A DNA stretch of 12,805 nucleotides, taken from positions 1-12,805 of the forward strand of contig JBDUDA010000064.1 of the NCBI GenBank assembly GCA_040003205.1. The letters run 5' to 3'. The notes beneath the pieces are model-generated. The model was not told the origin of the DNA, searched no databases, and saw only the letters and a list, made by a program, of their open reading frames with translations. Both the position numbers and the translations under genes were made by a program. Position 1 is the stretch's first letter. Each line of letters starts with the position of its first letter. Positions 6,069-12,805 of this stretch are shown piece by piece. Origin of the DNA: JALYIM01 sp040003205. Lineage in GTDB: Bacteria; Acidobacteriota; Terriglobia; Terriglobales; Acidobacteriaceae.

Positions 6069-7163
6069 TTGATCCTGATGTTTGACGCGCGCACAATTCG
6101 AGTGTTGCTGACGGTGATGTTCTTCGTAATCGTTCTAGGATTTTTGTACGTCGCACATCACACTCTGGTTGCATTTCTCTTTGCTGTCTTCTTTGCCTAC
6201 CTTGTGGATCCGGCAGTATCGCGGGTGGAAAAATGGACGCACGGACGCGGTCTGTCCATCGCCGTCATCTATCTTCTTCTAGTTATTTTGCTGTCAACCT
6301 TCTTCTTTTTCGTAGGGCCGCAGATTGCACGTGAGGCGCAGAAGCTGAGCGAATCCATGCCTGCGTTGCTCGAAAAAGTTGGCACCGGACAGATTGCCGA
6401 GCAAATCGGCGCCAAGCACGGCTGGAGTCTGCGTACCACGCAGCAGGCCAAGGTCTTTCTCGCCGGCCATCGCAATGATCTTTTGGATATCGGTAAGAGA
6501 GTAGGCCTCCGCATCGCGGAAGTAGCGCAGCAGTCGTGGCTGCTCGTCGTCGTGCCGGTGCTCGCCGCATTTTTCCTCAAGGATGGACGCAACTTCAGTG
6601 AGGTCGCGCTCTCGTTCGCTCACACCCGGCCGCAGCGCGAGTTTCTCCAAGGGGTGCTGGATGACCTGAACCAAATGTTGGCGCAGTTCATTCGGGCACA
6701 GTTGACGCTGGCGGCGTTGTCCTTAGTGGTCTACGTCCTATTCATGGAGTTGATGCGCCTGCCCTATGCGCTGGTGCTCGGGACTGCCGGCGGCCTGATG
6801 GAATTCATTCCCGTCGTCGGACCACTCGTGGCCGCAGTTTTAATCGTCGGTGTTGCGCTCTTGATGAGCTACTCACATTGGCTTGTGCTCGTAATTTTCC
6901 TGGGCGCGTGGCGTCTCATTCAGGACTACGTAATTTCGCCGCGCATCATGGGAAAGAGCATGGAATTGCATCCTCTGGCAGCTATTTTTGGAGTTCTGGC
7001 GGGTGCGGAAATTGCCGGCGTGCTGGGCGTTTATCTGTCCATCCCAGTCATGGCCAGCCTGCGCATCGTCTGGCGCCGCTGGCGCTTGTATGCCGAGAAG
7101 CGCCGCTTCGGTCCGCTCAACGACTATTCATCGTTCCCTACCGACATCGCTGCCCGACCCTGA
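6069..7163 (+). CDS. AI-2E/PerM-family (UPF0118) inner-membrane transporter
   Basis: A 364-residue polytopic membrane protein with the AI-2E family layout. Two to three N-terminal helices (about 10-48 and 62-83) are followed by an extended soluble segment (about 88-152) and a C-terminal block of helices. Hallmarks are FLKDGRNF (169-176), GGLMEFIPVVGPLVAAVL (241-258) and the closing PRIMGKSMELHPLAAIFGVLAG (291-312). Members export varied small molecules or ions; the family name does not prove autoinducer-2 transport, and no lux gene is nearby. The TTG start at 6069 has AGGAA 5 bases upstream. An ATG three codons later (6078) is possible but sits 14 bases from that site. The C-terminal tail is basic and cytoplasmic. 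Confidence 0.88.
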   Translation: MILMFDARTIRVLLTVMFFVIVLGFLYVAHHTLVAFLFAVFFAYLVDPAVSRVEKWTHGRGLSIAVIYLLLVILLSTFFFFVGPQIAREAQKLSESMPALLEKVGTGQIAEQIGAKHGWSLRTTQQAKVFLAGHRNDLLDIGKRVGLRIAEVAQQSWLLVVVPVLAAFFLKDGRNFSEVALSFAHTRPQREFLQGVLDDLNQMLAQFIRAQLTLAALSLVVYVLFMELMRLPYALVLGTAGGLMEFIPVVGPLVAAVLIVGVALLMSYSHWLVLVIFLGAWRLIQDYVISPRIMGKSMELHPLAAIFGVLAGAEIAGVLGVYLSIPVMASLRIVWRRWRLYAEKRRFGPLNDYSSFPTDIAARP

Positions 7164-7223
7164 GCTCCTCCAGTCAGGCCGTCCTGCCTTCTGATGATGA
7201 TGTTGTAAACTTTTAATCAAGCT

Positions 7224-8273
7224 ATGTCATCGAAACTTTCCGTAGGAATTCTGGGAGCGACCGGCGTGGTCGGGCAGCGCTTCATCCAGCTGCTGGAGGA
7301 CCATCCGTGGTTTGAAGTAGCCTGGGTCGCGGCCTCCGATCGATCTGAAGGTAAGACGTACCAAGAAGCCACGCGCTGGCGGCTGAAGACTGCTATGCCC
7401 GCACGCGTTGCCGCCATGCGCGTCGCGCCAGCCACTCCAGAGAGCGCTCCCAAGATCATTTTGGCGGCGTTGGATGCCTCTATCGCAGCCGAAATGGAGC
7501 CGCGTTTCGCTTCTGCGGGATGCGCGGTGGTCTCGAACTCCAGCGCTCTGCGAATGCATCCAGAAGTTCCGTTGGTGATTCCCGAGGTCAATGCCGAGCA
7601 TCTGAAGTTGATCGAGTGCCAGAGCTGGCGGCGTCAGTCGGGTGGCTTTGTAGTGACGAATCCTAACTGCTGTGCGATTGGATTAGTCATAGCCTTGGCG
7701 CCTCTCCACGAGCGCTTTGGAATCGAGGCGGTCAGTGTGGTCACTATGCAGGCCGTCAGCGGCGCTGGCTACCCCGGTGTGGCGTCGCTCGACATATTGG
7801 GCAACGTCATCCCCTATATCGCGAAAGAGGAAGAGAAGATGGAAGAGGAAACTCGCAAACTTCTCGGGCGTGCGGATACCTCCAAAATCATTCCCGCCGA
7901 ATTTGCCATGAGTGCGCAGTGCAATCGTGTCGCAGTCGAGGATGGTCACACGGAATCGGTTTCCGTGAAATTAAAGAAGAAGGCGAAATTGGACGATGTC
8001 GTGCAGGTATGGAAAGAATTTCGGGGTGCTACTGACGGCTTGGCGCTTCCCACTTCGCCAAAAAGTGCGATCCAATATTTGACGGGAAGCGATCGTCCGC
8101 AGCCACGTTTAGATGTCGACGCTGGAAATGGAATGACCACGACGGTAGGGAGGCTTCGTCCCTGCGGTATCCTGGATTGGAAGTTTACCCTGCTCTCGCA
8201 TAACACCATCCGCGGAGCGGCTGGCGCCGCCGTCCTGAATGCCGAATTGCTAAAAGTGAAAGGATACTTGTAG
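7224..8273 (+). CDS. asd: Aspartate-semialdehyde dehydrogenase, archaeal/fungal type
   Basis: A 349-residue enzyme that reduces L-aspartyl 4-phosphate to aspartate 4-semialdehyde with NADPH, the branch point to lysine/DAP, threonine and methionine. The N-terminal Rossmann motif is GILGATGVVGQRF (8-20). The catalytic Cys is Cys149 in TNPNCCAIG, the acid/base His is His242 in EDGHTESV, and the substrate loop is AVSGAGYPGV (177-186). Sequence and length fit the archaeal/yeast Hom2-like subgroup rather than the E. coli enzyme. It precedes the convergent dapB-dapA-dapD genes, whose DapA consumes its product. The ATG follows an AT-rich leader with no Shine-Dalgarno. The 60-bp gap after the AI-2E gene allows either readthrough or its own promoter. 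Confidence 0.96.
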   Translation: MSSKLSVGILGATGVVGQRFIQLLEDHPWFEVAWVAASDRSEGKTYQEATRWRLKTAMPARVAAMRVAPATPESAPKIILAALDASIAAEMEPRFASAGCAVVSNSSALRMHPEVPLVIPEVNAEHLKLIECQSWRRQSGGFVVTNPNCCAIGLVIALAPLHERFGIEAVSVVTMQAVSGAGYPGVASLDILGNVIPYIAKEEEKMEEETRKLLGRADTSKIIPAEFAMSAQCNRVAVEDGHTESVSVKLKKKAKLDDVVQVWKEFRGATDGLALPTSPKSAIQYLTGSDRPQPRLDVDAGNGMTTTVGRLRPCGILDWKFTLLSHNTIRGAAGAAVLNAELLKVKGYL

Positions 8274-8347
8274 AAAGTCGGCGAGCTTTACAGTTTAAGT
8301 TCTTAGACGCCGAGCGTCGGCACGTATACCGCCTGCATCCAATCTGA

Positions 8348-9034
8348 ATGGCAGAACAAACTAGCAAGTCGTGGCTGCGAAGGCGGGTCGAGGACGGCTT
8401 GCGTCGCGGTCTTCAGCATGCCTATGAGACGGTGAAAGTTGATCCGGCAAACTTTCTTCTTCACTTGCGCGCCGCCCATGGCGTGCCCATCTCTAGTTTC
8501 GAGGGAGTTTATTCGGTAGACCTCGGCATGCTCGATGACATCGCCGGGCAAGTCATTCGCAGCAGCGGCAAAATGGCCGCAGCCGAGGGCGCGGGTTTCG
8601 GACTGGGTGGGTTCATCACGATCGTTCCAGATCTTGGAATTCTCACCGGCATCACCCTTCGAACGGTTCAAAAACTTAGTTTGCTTTACGGATTTCAATA
8701 CAACACCGACGAAGAAACCGCGGACCTGTGGATCGCCGCCGCCAGTGCCGCCGGGGTAGATATCAGCCGCGATCTGCTGGAGAAAAGCGTGATTAACAAG
8801 TTCGTGCCGCGCGTGATTCAGCGCATCGCGGTGCAGGCCAGCCGCGAAGTGGTGGAGAAATGGTCAGGTCGCCTGATTCCAGTTCTTAGCTCTGTAATCG
8901 GGGCCGGCCTCAACTATTACTTTGTGCGCGCGTGGGGAGAACGGGCGCGGGCGCACTTTCGCAGCCGCCATTTGGAAGTTCGCAGCCGAATGCAGCGGGA
9001 GCAGGGTCCGCAGCTAAATCCTCTGGTTGGCTAG
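8348..9034 (+). CDS. EcsC-family protein
   Basis: A 228-residue protein with the EcsC-family core: a basic N-terminal helix, then MAAAEGAGFGLGGFITIVPDLGILTGITLRTVQKLSLLYGF (76-116), in which the Gly-rich hydrophobic stretch plus PDLG is diagnostic. A second half holds helical segments at about 124-136 and 175-195 (IPVLSSVIGAGLNYYFV). The C-terminus is strongly basic. EcsC accompanies an ABC transporter in Bacillus, but most bacterial homologues are stand-alone and biochemically uncharacterised, and no ABC genes are seen here. Membrane association is likely from the hydrophobic Gly-rich segments. Its stop is 12 bp from the convergent dapD stop. No Shine-Dalgarno precedes the ATG. Family assignment is firm; function is unknown. 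Confidence 0.82.
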   Translation: MAEQTSKSWLRRRVEDGLRRGLQHAYETVKVDPANFLLHLRAAHGVPISSFEGVYSVDLGMLDDIAGQVIRSSGKMAAAEGAGFGLGGFITIVPDLGILTGITLRTVQKLSLLYGFQYNTDEETADLWIAAASAAGVDISRDLLEKSVINKFVPRVIQRIAVQASREVVEKWSGRLIPVLSSVIGAGLNYYFVRAWGERARAHFRSRHLEVRSRMQREQGPQLNPLVG

Positions 9035-9046
9035 CTCGTCCGGCAG

Positions 9047-9880
9047 CTATCTCAGCCACTCTTCCAGCTCCGTGCTGGTAGAAGTTTTGTCGTCACGGTA
9101 TTTCACAATTACAGGTGTGTATAGGGCGAGGTTCCACTCCGCCGCCTTCCCTGTTTTCAACGCTCGCGAGCCCGGCACCACCACTGCGTTTTCTGGGACT
9201 TCCAGAGGTCCGTCGGCTGTGCCTCGGTAGATCTCGCCGCGCACAACGTCGTAGAGCGGTGTGGAGTGTGTGAGAATCGTTCCCGCTCCCAGCACCGCGC
9301 CCTTTCGCACCCATGTCCCTTCATACACGCCGCAGTTCCCTCCCACCAGAACATCGTCTTCGATGATCACCGGGATGGAATTGATTGGCTCCAGCACGCC
9401 ACCAATCTGGGCCGCCGCGCTCAGATGTACTCTCTTACCAATCTGTGCGCAGGATCCGACCAAGGCGTGCGAGTCCACCAGCGTTCCCTCGTCCACGTAT
9501 GCTCCGACGTTGATAAACATGGGCGGCATGCAGATCACAGTGGGAGCCACGTAAGCTCCTAGTCGAACGGACGATCCGCCGGGGACGACCCGAACACGGT
9601 CCCGTACCGTAAAACGCCGCGCAGGGAACGTATCTTTATCTACGAATGAGAGGCTGGCGTCCTCGCCCATTTTACTGAGTTCTCCCAGGCGAAAACCCAC
9701 TAGAATTCCCTGTTTCACCCAAACATTCGTTACCCAGCGGCCGCCAACTTTTTCTGCGGCGCGAATCTTTCCTTGCGTAAGTTCTTCGCGAAAATCGAGG
9801 AAGATCTGACGGGCTTCAGTATTGCGTTCGATTTCCGCGACCGAAGCCAGGCGTTCAATGGCAGTTTTGAGAGATTCCAT
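9047..9880 (-). CDS. dapD: 2,3,4,5-tetrahydropyridine-2,6-dicarboxylate N-succinyltransferase
   Basis: A 277-residue cytoplasmic enzyme that transfers succinyl from succinyl-CoA to tetrahydrodipicolinate, committing the cell to the succinylase branch of DAP/lysine synthesis. The N-terminal helical domain (about 1-95) is followed by a left-handed beta-helix of hexapeptide repeats (about 96-205) that contains the family hallmark MPPMFINVGAYVDEG (118-132) and DSHALVGSCAQIG (136-148). The C-terminal part (GSRALKTG, then NLALYTPVIVKY) matches the DapD acyl-CoA and trimer region. Length is that of the E. coli enzyme (about 274). It is the last gene of a dapB-dapA-dapD minus-strand order, separated from dapA by a 269-bp gap holding an inverted repeat. 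No Shine-Dalgarno is seen before the ATG. Confidence 0.97.
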   Translation of the reverse strand: MESLKTAIERLASVAEIERNTEARQIFLDFREELTQGKIRAAEKVGGRWVTNVWVKQGILVGFRLGELSKMGEDASLSFVDKDTFPARRFTVRDRVRVVPGGSSVRLGAYVAPTVICMPPMFINVGAYVDEGTLVDSHALVGSCAQIGKRVHLSAAAQIGGVLEPINSIPVIIEDDVLVGGNCGVYEGTWVRKGAVLGAGTILTHSTPLYDVVRGEIYRGTADGPLEVPENAVVVPGSRALKTGKAAEWNLALYTPVIVKYRDDKTSTSTELEEWLR

Positions 9881-10149
9881 TAGAAGTTCGATTGGAGATT
9901 AACGCCGCTGGATTGTCAAATATAGTGCCGAGTCAATACTGGCAATTTAAAGCTACAACCCAAGGTTGTCATATCGAGCGAAGCAAAGCCCTTTGCCTTG
10001 CAGAGTCGAGAGACCTGCTGTTGGATGGGGAAAAGCAGGTCTCTCCACTCCACCGTGTCTTCGCTGCGCGAACGCACGACTCCGGTCGAGATGACAGGTT
10101 ATTTTGAAATTGAGGCACTACCGCCAAGTCTGAAGAAGGCACAACGCTT
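9881..10149. other. dapA-dapD intergenic gap
   Basis: Apart from the inverted repeat at 9967-10096, the remaining sequence is featureless AT-richer spacer. I see no credible gene on either strand and no obvious separate promoter for dapD. Confidence 0.5.
9967..10096. repeat. Long imperfect inverted repeat (REP/MITE-like) between dapA and dapD
   Basis: The outer arms TGTCATATCGAGCG (9967-9980) and the complement of 10083-10096 match at 12 of 14 positions. The inner arms GAGAGACCTGCT (10008-10019) and AGCAGGTCTCTC (10034-10045) are perfect over 12 bp around a 14-base loop. The 'TGTCAT..CGAGCGAAGC...ACCTGCT' theme resembles a dispersed intergenic hairpin I recall from acidobacterial and other genomes, often mis-called as a small ORF. 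Indeed a 71-codon frame (9892-10107, +) covers it and looks spurious. It could fold in the dap transcript and modulate readthrough into dapD. The inverted repeat is seen directly; family membership and function are inference. Confidence 0.7.
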
Positions 10150-11277
10150 TTAAACACACTTGCAATCGCTCCGGATTAAAACTCCGGGCAGCTGATGCGA
10201 AACCTCTCGTGCTTGCGAGATCGAAGAATAAGGGCCATGCCATTTTGCGTGGCTCGCCTGATAACCCGGCGGATGTCCTTTGCCGCGATTGCATTGTCCG
10301 CAGTTGGAGCGGTGAAGTACAACTTTGTGCGGCCCCGCAGCCCAGTTCTCGTACATATAGAATTCCACGGCTTCGGGAGCAGATCGTTCTGCGGATTTGA
10401 CAAGGCCCGCTTCGACCACAACTCTATGCAGCTTCGAACGCGCGTCACGACACATGGGAAGCAAAGGCAGCCGATAAACCTCTTCCACTTTTCCCATCAT
10501 TGCTAAAACTGCCTTCACAGGCAATGGGTTCGACTCTAAGAAATTTGCCTGCATGAGCGGATAGTATTTGCGATGAATTCGCCGTGCGGTAGTCCAGTCA
10601 TTGTTCAGGGCCGCTCTGGTCAGTTCCGCCATTTCTTTTGGAATCTCGTTGGACACCACGGAAATGAGCCCAATGCCCCCCAGGGCTATCACCGGCAAGG
10701 TGGTGGCATCGTCGCCTGAGTAGATCAGGAAAGTTTCTGGAACCAGAGTGCAGACTTCAGCGATCTGCGTGAGCGAACCGCTCGCTTCCTTAATTCCAGC
10801 AATGTTCGGGATCTCAGCCAACCGTGCGACCGTCGAAGGATCGAGGTTGACCCCAGTGCGTGCGGGCACGTTGTAAAGGATGACCGGCTTATCAATTGCT
10901 CTTGCGATGGCCTGGAAATGCTGGAACTGGCCTTCCTGGGTAGGTCTGTTGTAGTAGGGAGAGGCGCTCAGAATGGCGCTGACCCCCGCTCGCGAGGCTA
11001 CTTCCTTCGCTTTCGATGCGGCGTCTGGAGTTGAATTCGATGTCGCCCCCGCAACCACCGGAACTCTTCCAGCTCCCGTCTCAATGGTGACGTCAATCAC
11101 TCTCAACCATTCGTCGTGCGAGAGCGTTGCACTTTCACCAGTGGTTCCGCAGGGGACCAGAAAATCTATCCCAGACTGTATCTGCCACTCGATCAGATTG
11201 CGTAGTGCAACCTCATCGATTGAGCCGCCTGCCTGAAACGGAGTTACTAAAGCTGTGCCACAGCCGCGCAGTTCCAT
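10150..11277 (-). CDS. dapA: 4-hydroxy-tetrahydrodipicolinate synthase with C-terminal Cys-rich extension
   Basis: DapA condenses pyruvate with aspartate semialdehyde, the first committed step to DAP and lysine. Using the ATG at 11277 the protein has 375 residues; an ATG at 11304 would add nine non-family residues. The TIM-barrel core (1 to about 295) is complete: Thr45/Thr46 in CGTTGES, Tyr135 and Arg140 in YNVPAR, Schiff-base Lys163 in GIKEASG, and SGDDATTLP (187-195). Numbering agrees with E. coli DapA within two residues. The family normally ends near 292-300, but here the frame continues about 75 residues into a separate module (about 305-375) with YENW, HRSNCGQCN, GKG, KWHGP and a final CKC. 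Cys326/329/372/374 could bind zinc. It lies between dapB and dapD. Neither start has a clear Shine-Dalgarno. Confidence 0.95.
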   Translation of the reverse strand: MELRGCGTALVTPFQAGGSIDEVALRNLIEWQIQSGIDFLVPCGTTGESATLSHDEWLRVIDVTIETGAGRVPVVAGATSNSTPDAASKAKEVASRAGVSAILSASPYYNRPTQEGQFQHFQAIARAIDKPVILYNVPARTGVNLDPSTVARLAEIPNIAGIKEASGSLTQIAEVCTLVPETFLIYSGDDATTLPVIALGGIGLISVVSNEIPKEMAELTRAALNNDWTTARRIHRKYYPLMQANFLESNPLPVKAVLAMMGKVEEVYRLPLLPMCRDARSKLHRVVVEAGLVKSAERSAPEAVEFYMYENWAAGPHKVVLHRSNCGQCNRGKGHPPGYQASHAKWHGPYSSISQAREVSHQLPGVLIRSDCKCV

Positions 11278-11333
11278 TCGACTAAGATAACGCGAACCGC
11301 GCATCTATCAAAACTTAGAGAGGCAGTCGCCCG

Positions 11334-12014
11334 TCACAGTTGTCGCCAGATTTCATCGAATCTAAAAAATCCTTTTTTCCCCATCAGCCATTTGGCGGCC
11401 CGCACCGCCCCTTCTGCGTACCCATCACGTGATTTAGCGTCATGGCATAAATAGATGGTGTCACTTGGAGAGTCGAGCACAAGTTCGTGCATGCCCACAA
11501 CCGCGCCTTCGCGAAAGGAGGTAATTTCCAACTTTGTTTCGGAAGCCTCTTGGATGACCTGCTGCAAGACTAAAGCGGTACCCGAGGGAGCATCCATCTT
11601 GGTAGCGTGATGGCGTTCGAACACTTGGCCAAAGTAGCCGTGCTGGAGTGCGGCAGAAGCGGTCTTCGCGATTTCATAAAACAAATTTATGCCGATCGAG
11701 AAGTTGGCGCCATAAACGAAAGCGCCCCCGTGTTTCTCAACCATCTGTCGCACTCGAGGCAGCTGATCGTACCAGCCACTGGTGCCGACTACCATGCTGG
11801 CGCCAGCCGAGGCGCAGGCCTGAATATTGGCGACAACTGCGGCTGGCGTCGTGAAATCAATGACGACATCCGTTTTTGCCAGCCTCTCTTTGGTTAGAGC
11901 GGCGCCCCCAGGGTTGTCAGCCGATCGCAAGACGTCGACTTCGTGGCCGTCGCGGCGCGCGATCTCCGCTACCAAATATCCTGTCTTCCCGCTACCCAAC
12001 AAGAGAAGTTTCAT
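11334..12014 (-). CDS. dapB: 4-hydroxy-tetrahydrodipicolinate reductase
   Basis: A 226-residue NAD(P)H-dependent reductase that converts the DapA product to tetrahydrodipicolinate. The N-terminal nucleotide-binding motif is LLLLGSGKTGYLVAEIA (3-19). VIDFTTPAAV (51-60) and MVVGTSGW (74-81) follow the family. The signature ERHHATKMDAPSGTAL (133-148) contains catalytic His135/His136 and Lys139 and the substrate-binding SGT. It is shorter than E. coli DapB (273), resembling the compact forms of several other phyla. The first gene of the minus-strand dapB-dapA-dapD order, it ends 56 bp before the preferred dapA start (29 bp before the longer one), consistent with an operon. It diverges from the RNase J gene. 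No Shine-Dalgarno precedes the ATG. Confidence 0.96.
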   Translation of the reverse strand: MKLLLLGSGKTGYLVAEIARRDGHEVDVLRSADNPGGAALTKERLAKTDVVIDFTTPAAVVANIQACASAGASMVVGTSGWYDQLPRVRQMVEKHGGAFVYGANFSIGINLFYEIAKTASAALQHGYFGQVFERHHATKMDAPSGTALVLQQVIQEASETKLEITSFREGAVVGMHELVLDSPSDTIYLCHDAKSRDGYAEGAVRAAKWLMGKKGFFRFDEIWRQL

Positions 12015-12155
12015 AGTCGCTATCGTTTGTCACGATCAAGGACAAACTGCTGTCGCCGGTGCATTCTTCCTCTCTGAATATACAACCGAGTCCCGATTTG
12101 GTTTGCCTGATCAGCCTGCCGGCGCAATCCCGTGTGCTACGATCATGTACTTCTA
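12015..12155. promoter_or_regulatory. Divergent promoter region between dapB and RNase J gene
   Basis: A 141-bp gap that must drive both flanking genes. For RNase J, TGCTACGAT (12135-12143) looks like an extended -10 element only 12 bases before the ATG, which would give a very short or leaderless mRNA; its -35 is poor. For dapB, TATATT on the minus strand (12077-12082) is a possible -10, again with a weak -35. No lysine-riboswitch-like structure is evident, and the gap is too short for a full one plus promoters. Both calls are tentative. Confidence 0.35.
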
Positions 12156-12805
12156 ATGCCAACTGGAAAATTGCAACTAATCCCCCTCGGAGGGCTCGGC
12201 GAGTTCGGTATGAACTGCATGGCCGTGCGTTGGGGCGACGATATTATCGTTATCGACGCAGGCCTGATGTTCCCTGAGGCTGAACTTCTGGGCGTGGATA
12301 TTGTTGTTCCCGACATTTCTTATCTCATAGAGAATCGTCATCGTGTGCGGGGCATTATCCTCACTCACGGGCATGAAGATCACATTGGTGCCATTCCCTG
12401 GGTGCTTTCCGAGCTGAACGTTCCGGTGTATGCCACCGAGTTCACGCTTGCCTATGTGGAAGACAAGCTTGAAGAGCACGGACTACTCGACAACGCCAGT
12501 CTTCATGAAATTGAGCCAGGCAAAAGATTCAAGCTCGGGATTTTTACCATCCATCCCATTCAAGTCACTCACAGTCTGGTGAATTGCGTGGCGCTTGCGG
12601 TGCACACTCCTTTGGGCGTGGTCATCCACACGGGCGACTTCAAGGTCGACCCCACCCCCACAGATAACAGGCTATTCGATCTGCATTCGTTCGCGGAATA
12701 TGGAAAAGAAGGCGTCCTCGCGCTGATGCAGGATTCCACCAATGTTGAGCGCAAGGGATATACCCCGAGCGAGCGCGCCGTCCGGCGGAAGTTCGACGAA
12801 GTTTT
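12156..12805 (+). CDS. rnj: Ribonuclease J, N-terminal part (runs off the window)
   Basis: An open frame of 216 complete codons that is cut by the window end. It encodes the metallo-beta-lactamase half of RNase J, an endo/5'-exoribonuclease acting in mRNA decay and rRNA maturation. It begins LQLIPLGGLGEFGMN (6-20), the family's start. The zinc ligands follow in order: HGHEDH (71-76), His139 in VTHS, Asp161 in HTGDFKVDPTP and DSTN (193-196). SerThr-type phosphate-binding and beta-CASP regions begin after GYTPSE but are mostly missing. The beta-CASP and C-terminal domains lie outside the window. The ATG has no Shine-Dalgarno, and an upstream ATG at 12145 is in-frame only briefly before TAA. It diverges from dapB. 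Confidence 0.95.
   Translation, partial: MPTGKLQLIPLGGLGEFGMNCMAVRWGDDIIVIDAGLMFPEAELLGVDIVVPDISYLIENRHRVRGIILTHGHEDHIGAIPWVLSELNVPVYATEFTLAYVEDKLEEHGLLDNASLHEIEPGKRFKLGIFTIHPIQVTHSLVNCVALAVHTPLGVVIHTGDFKVDPTPTDNRLFDLHSFAEYGKEGVLALMQDSTNVERKGYTPSERAVRRKFDEV

Noticed and set aside
6065..6085. Six-codon reading frame (ATG at 6065) overlapping the AI-2E gene start
   Set aside because: Too short to support as a leader peptide; the AGGAA site is only 1 base from it and fits the TTG at 6069 better.
6069..7163. Quorum-sensing role suggested by the AI-2E family name
   Set aside because: The family is functionally broad and no luxS, lsr or related gene is in the window; the name alone does not support autoinducer transport.
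8306..8321. Small GC-rich hairpin between asd and the EcsC gene
   Set aside because: Only 5-bp alternative stems with no T-tract; expected by chance in DNA of this composition.
9892..10107. 71-codon plus-strand reading frame between dapD and dapA
   Set aside because: It lies almost entirely within the nested inverted repeat, has no ribosome binding site, and its translation looks like that of a dispersed hairpin repeat rather than a protein.
1..12805. Defence, mobile-element or biosynthetic gene cluster
   Set aside because: No nuclease-helicase pairs, transposases, integrases, phage genes, CRISPR spacing or modular synthases were seen; all genes fit housekeeping, envelope or transport families.

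Overview
This window looks like chromosomal DNA from a Gram-negative bacterium, most likely an acidobacterium (Terriglobia-like). That assignment is inference. It rests on moderate GC content, a secreted outer-membrane beta-barrel protein, an ECF sigma / anti-sigma / DUF4097 cassette of a kind I associate with that phylum, and a diaminopimelate (DAP) gene cluster next to an RNase J gene. Almost all of it is ordinary, densely packed coding DNA. I saw no phage, insertion sequence, CRISPR array, toxin-antitoxin pair or defence cassette, and no rRNA or tRNA gene.

Left part (1-2196): a truncated outer-membrane beta-barrel gene on the minus strand diverges, across about 290 bp, from a plus-strand MFS transporter. 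The transporter resembles the animal lysosomal dipeptide carrier MFSD1 unusually closely.

Middle (2400-9034, all plus strand): an ECF sigma factor, its membrane-anchored zinc-type anti-sigma factor and an exported DUF4097 protein form a likely envelope-stress unit. Shikimate kinase (aroK), a secreted protein of unknown function, an AI-2E/PerM-family membrane protein, aspartate-semialdehyde dehydrogenase (asd, archaeal/fungal type) and an EcsC-family protein follow. Several starts are decided by ribosome binding sites rather than by the longest reading frame.

Right part (9047-12014, minus strand): dapB, dapA and dapD are transcribed in that order and converge on the EcsC gene with only 12 bp between stop codons. 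With asd they supply four steps from aspartyl phosphate towards meso-DAP and lysine; DapD implies the succinylase branch. DapA is the oddity: after a complete catalytic domain, the frame continues into a roughly 70-residue Cys/His-rich module with CxxC and CxC pairs. A long imperfect inverted repeat lies between dapA and dapD. Beyond dapB a divergent gene encodes the N-terminal part of RNase J and runs off the window end.

The best leads are the DapA fusion, the bacterial MFSD1-like transporter with apparently conserved substrate-binding charges, the hairpin repeat inside the dap operon, and two perfect short hairpins placed just upstream of the sigma-factor and aroK starts.
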